Source of the DNA: Nocardiaceae bacterium | Lineage (GTDB): Bacteria; Actinomycetota; Actinomycetes; Mycobacteriales; Mycobacteriaceae | DNA length: 64,000 nucleotides | NCBI GenBank assembly: GCA_021372355.1 | Contig: JAJFUQ010000007.1 | Location: 1-64,000, forward strand | Reading direction: 5' to 3' | Shown: one piece after another, positions 62,646 through 64,000 of the stretch | Layout of the letters: each line of letters starts with the position of its first letter | Numbering within the stretch: the first letter of the stretch is position 1 | Program-made: the position numbers and the translations under genes | Notes under the pieces: model-generated | What the model saw: only the letters and a program-made list of their open reading frames with translations | What the model was told of the DNA's origin: nothing | Databases searched by the model: none

Positions 62646-63896
62646 CTACTGGGAGTAGCTCGCCAGGAAGTTTCCGAAACGTTCGATGGCAACTGCCAGG
62701 TCCCGTGCCCACGGCAGCGTCACGATGCGAATGTGGTCGTGGTTCGGCCAGTTGAACCCGGTGCCCTGTACGACCAGGATCTTCTCCTGAAGTAGCAGAT
62801 CCTGCACGAGACGTTCGTCGTCGTAGATCTCGTAGACCTCGGGGTCCAGCTTCGGGAATGCGTACAGCGCACCCTTCGGCTTGACGCAGGTGACACCTGG
62901 AATCGCATTGAGCCGTTCCCACGCGATGTCGCGCTGTTCGAGTAATCGTCCGCCCGGCAGGATGAGGTCCTCGATGCTCTGATGGCCGCCCAGGGCGACT
63001 TGAATTGCATGTTGCGCAGGCACATTCGGGCACAGCCGGGATGACGCGAGCAGATCGATGCCCTCGATGAATCCGCGCGCGTGCTCCTTCGGGCCGGTGA
63101 TCGCCATCCAGCCCGCGCGGTATCCGGCGACTCGGTACGTCTTCGACAGGCCGTTGTAGGTGATGCACAGCAAGTCGTGCGCAAGGCTCGCGACGCTGAT
63201 GTGCTTGGCGTCGTCGTAGAGGATGCGGTCGTAGATCTCGTCCGCGAGCAGCAGCAGCTGATGCTGGCGGGCGATGTCGACGAGGTGCTGGAGCACCTCA
63301 CGCGAGTACACCGCACCCGTGGGGTTGTTCGGGTTGATGATGAGCAGCGCCTTGGTCTTCGGCGTGATCTTCGATTCGATGTCCGCGAGATCGGGCTGCC
63401 AGCCGTTCGACTCGTCGCACAGGTAGTGCACGGGCGTGCCGCCGGCCAGACTCGTCATCGCCGTCCACAGCGGGTAGTCCGGCGCCGGAATCAGCACTTC
63501 ATCGCCGTTGTTGAGCAGCGCCTGCATGGTGATCGTGATGAGCTCGGAGACGCCGTTGCCGAGGTAGACGTGGTCGACGTCGAGGTCGGGAAAGCCCTGG
63601 ACCAGCTCGTATCGGGTGACGATCGCGCGTCGCGCGGACAGGATTCCCTTCGACTCCGAGTAGCCCTGCGCATACGGGAGTGCCGCGATGATGTCGCGCA
63701 CGATGACGTCCGGAGCTTCGAAGCCGAACGGCGCCGGGTTGCCGATGTTGAGCTTCAGGATGCGGTGGCCCTCGGCTTCGAGACGGGCGGCGTGTGCATG
63801 CACCGGGCCACGAATTTCGTAGACCACGTTCTGCAGCTTTTCCGACTGACTCAGCACGCGGGGGTGCAGGTGCTTATGCGGGCTCACGAGTTTCAT
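62646..63896 (-). CDS. PLP-dependent aminotransferase, alanine/aspartate type (AspC/AlaA-like)
   Basis: A class I aminotransferase of 416 residues. Substrate-arm and PLP motifs: YAQGYSESKGILSARRAI (about 85-102), GNGVSEL (phosphate), LLIINPNNPTGAVYS (about 190-204), LLADEIYDRILYD (Asp for the ring N), and the Schiff-base Lys in NGLSKTYRVAGYRAGWM (about 256-272). It resembles Rv0337c and E. coli AlaA (glutamate-pyruvate aminotransferase) in length and motifs. ATG 63896 is chosen over a start 33 bp upstream. The YibE/F gene is downstream. Confidence 0.9.
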   Translation of the reverse strand: MKLVSPHKHLHPRVLSQSEKLQNVVYEIRGPVHAHAARLEAEGHRILKLNIGNPAPFGFEAPDVIVRDIIAALPYAQGYSESKGILSARRAIVTRYELVQGFPDLDVDHVYLGNGVSELITITMQALLNNGDEVLIPAPDYPLWTAMTSLAGGTPVHYLCDESNGWQPDLADIESKITPKTKALLIINPNNPTGAVYSREVLQHLVDIARQHQLLLLADEIYDRILYDDAKHISVASLAHDLLCITYNGLSKTYRVAGYRAGWMAITGPKEHARGFIEGIDLLASSRLCPNVPAQHAIQVALGGHQSIEDLILPGGRLLEQRDIAWERLNAIPGVTCVKPKGALYAFPKLDPEVYEIYDDERLVQDLLLQEKILVVQGTGFNWPNHDHIRIVTLPWARDLAVAIERFGNFLASYSQ

Positions 63897-63935
63897 CGTG
63901 CCATCCCGGTCAATTCGGCTCGCCCCCAAACGAAA

Positions 63936-63975
63936 AGTGGGCAGTCAACCGCAATGAAGCGGTCGACTGCCCACT
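63936..63975 (-). terminator. terminator upstream of the aminotransferase gene
   Basis: AGTGGGCAGTC-a-ACCGC pairs with GCGGT-c-GACTGCCCACT with one mismatch and a 6-nt loop. On the minus strand the stem ends in TTTTCG. It closes the gene that enters at the right edge. Confidence 0.8.
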
Positions 63976-63984
63976 CCCGGTCGA

Positions 63985-64000
63985 TCAGTTGAGCGTGATG
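63985..64000 (-). CDS. 3' tip of a gene entering from the right edge
   Basis: Reading the minus strand into the window gives ATC ACG CTC AAC TGA, a possible C-terminus Ile-Thr-Leu-Asn, followed 10 bp on by a terminator. Only 16 bases are visible, so neither the gene nor the frame is certain. Confidence 0.3.

Noticed and set aside
1..64000. CRISPR array, rRNA operon, prophage or insertion sequence
   Set aside because: No spaced direct repeats, rRNA stretches, transposase or phage structural genes were found by reading; only the tRNA-Gly and the HNH gene end hint at mobile DNA.

Overview
The window is high-GC DNA from a mycolic-acid-containing actinobacterium (order Mycobacteriales; Gordonia, Williamsia or Rhodococcus-like by gene content). 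The genus cannot be fixed from the sequence alone. Evidence for this placement is an MmpL3-type mycolate exporter, an AftD-type arabinosyltransferase, an antigen-85-like mycolyltransferase, a DUF3068 protein, GTP-dependent pckA and a WS/DGAT acyltransferase. Long blocks follow the gene order of M. tuberculosis Rv0206c-Rv0244c (mmpL3, NYN, trmB, Rv0209/Rv0210-like pair, pckA, Rv0224c-Rv0228, aftD, Rv0236A, lpqI, TetR, htdX, fabG4, fadA2, fadE5). These synteny statements rest on remembered gene order, not a search.

Layout. 1-5.3 kb: end of an HNH endonuclease gene, a small lipoprotein, DUF1707 and DUF2339 membrane proteins, and an iron-sulfur photolyase. 5.3-9.8 kb (minus): universal stress protein, then the translationally coupled trmB-NYN-mmpL3 operon. 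10-15 kb (plus): DUF445, DUF4393 and two dynamin-like proteins that have both lost the P-loop lysine. 15-31 kb: pckA, then a cell-envelope block with a methyltransferase, GT4 glycosyltransferase, Rv0226c-like polytopic protein, mycolyltransferase, flippase, DUF3068, TmaT-like acyltransferase, AftD, a 56-residue DUF2613 protein and isochorismate synthase. 31-46 kb: lpqI, a TetR regulator, a probable non-coding RNA locus, htdX-fabG4 divergent from fadA2, an F6-like sRNA candidate, a VanW gene broken by an in-frame amber codon, secreted or lipoprotein hydrolases, and fadE5. 46-64 kb: small hydrolase and methyltransferase genes, two very small genes, WS/DGAT, ChoD-like oxidase, a PucR regulator divergent from an acyl-desaturase operon, ClC channel, an acyltransferase remnant beside tRNA-Gly, dcd, YibE/F and an alanine/aspartate-type aminotransferase.

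How it works together. Most genes serve the mycolate/arabinan envelope and fatty acyl metabolism. The most useful new readings are regulatory. A shared inverted repeat (AACTTAC-N6-GTAAGTT type) lies at the TetR gene, in the fabG4/fadA2 divergent promoter and upstream of fadE5, which points to one local fatty-acid regulon. A perfect CRP/GlxR box sits in the spacer of a promoter upstream of an orphan structured RNA with a strong terminator. A second hairpin RNA candidate occupies the fadA2-fadE5 interval where mycobacteria carry sRNA F6. Gene ends are often marked by strong hairpins. Three of these hairpins run into the annotated start of the following gene, so those starts are uncertain. No CRISPR array, rRNA, prophage or insertion sequence was seen.
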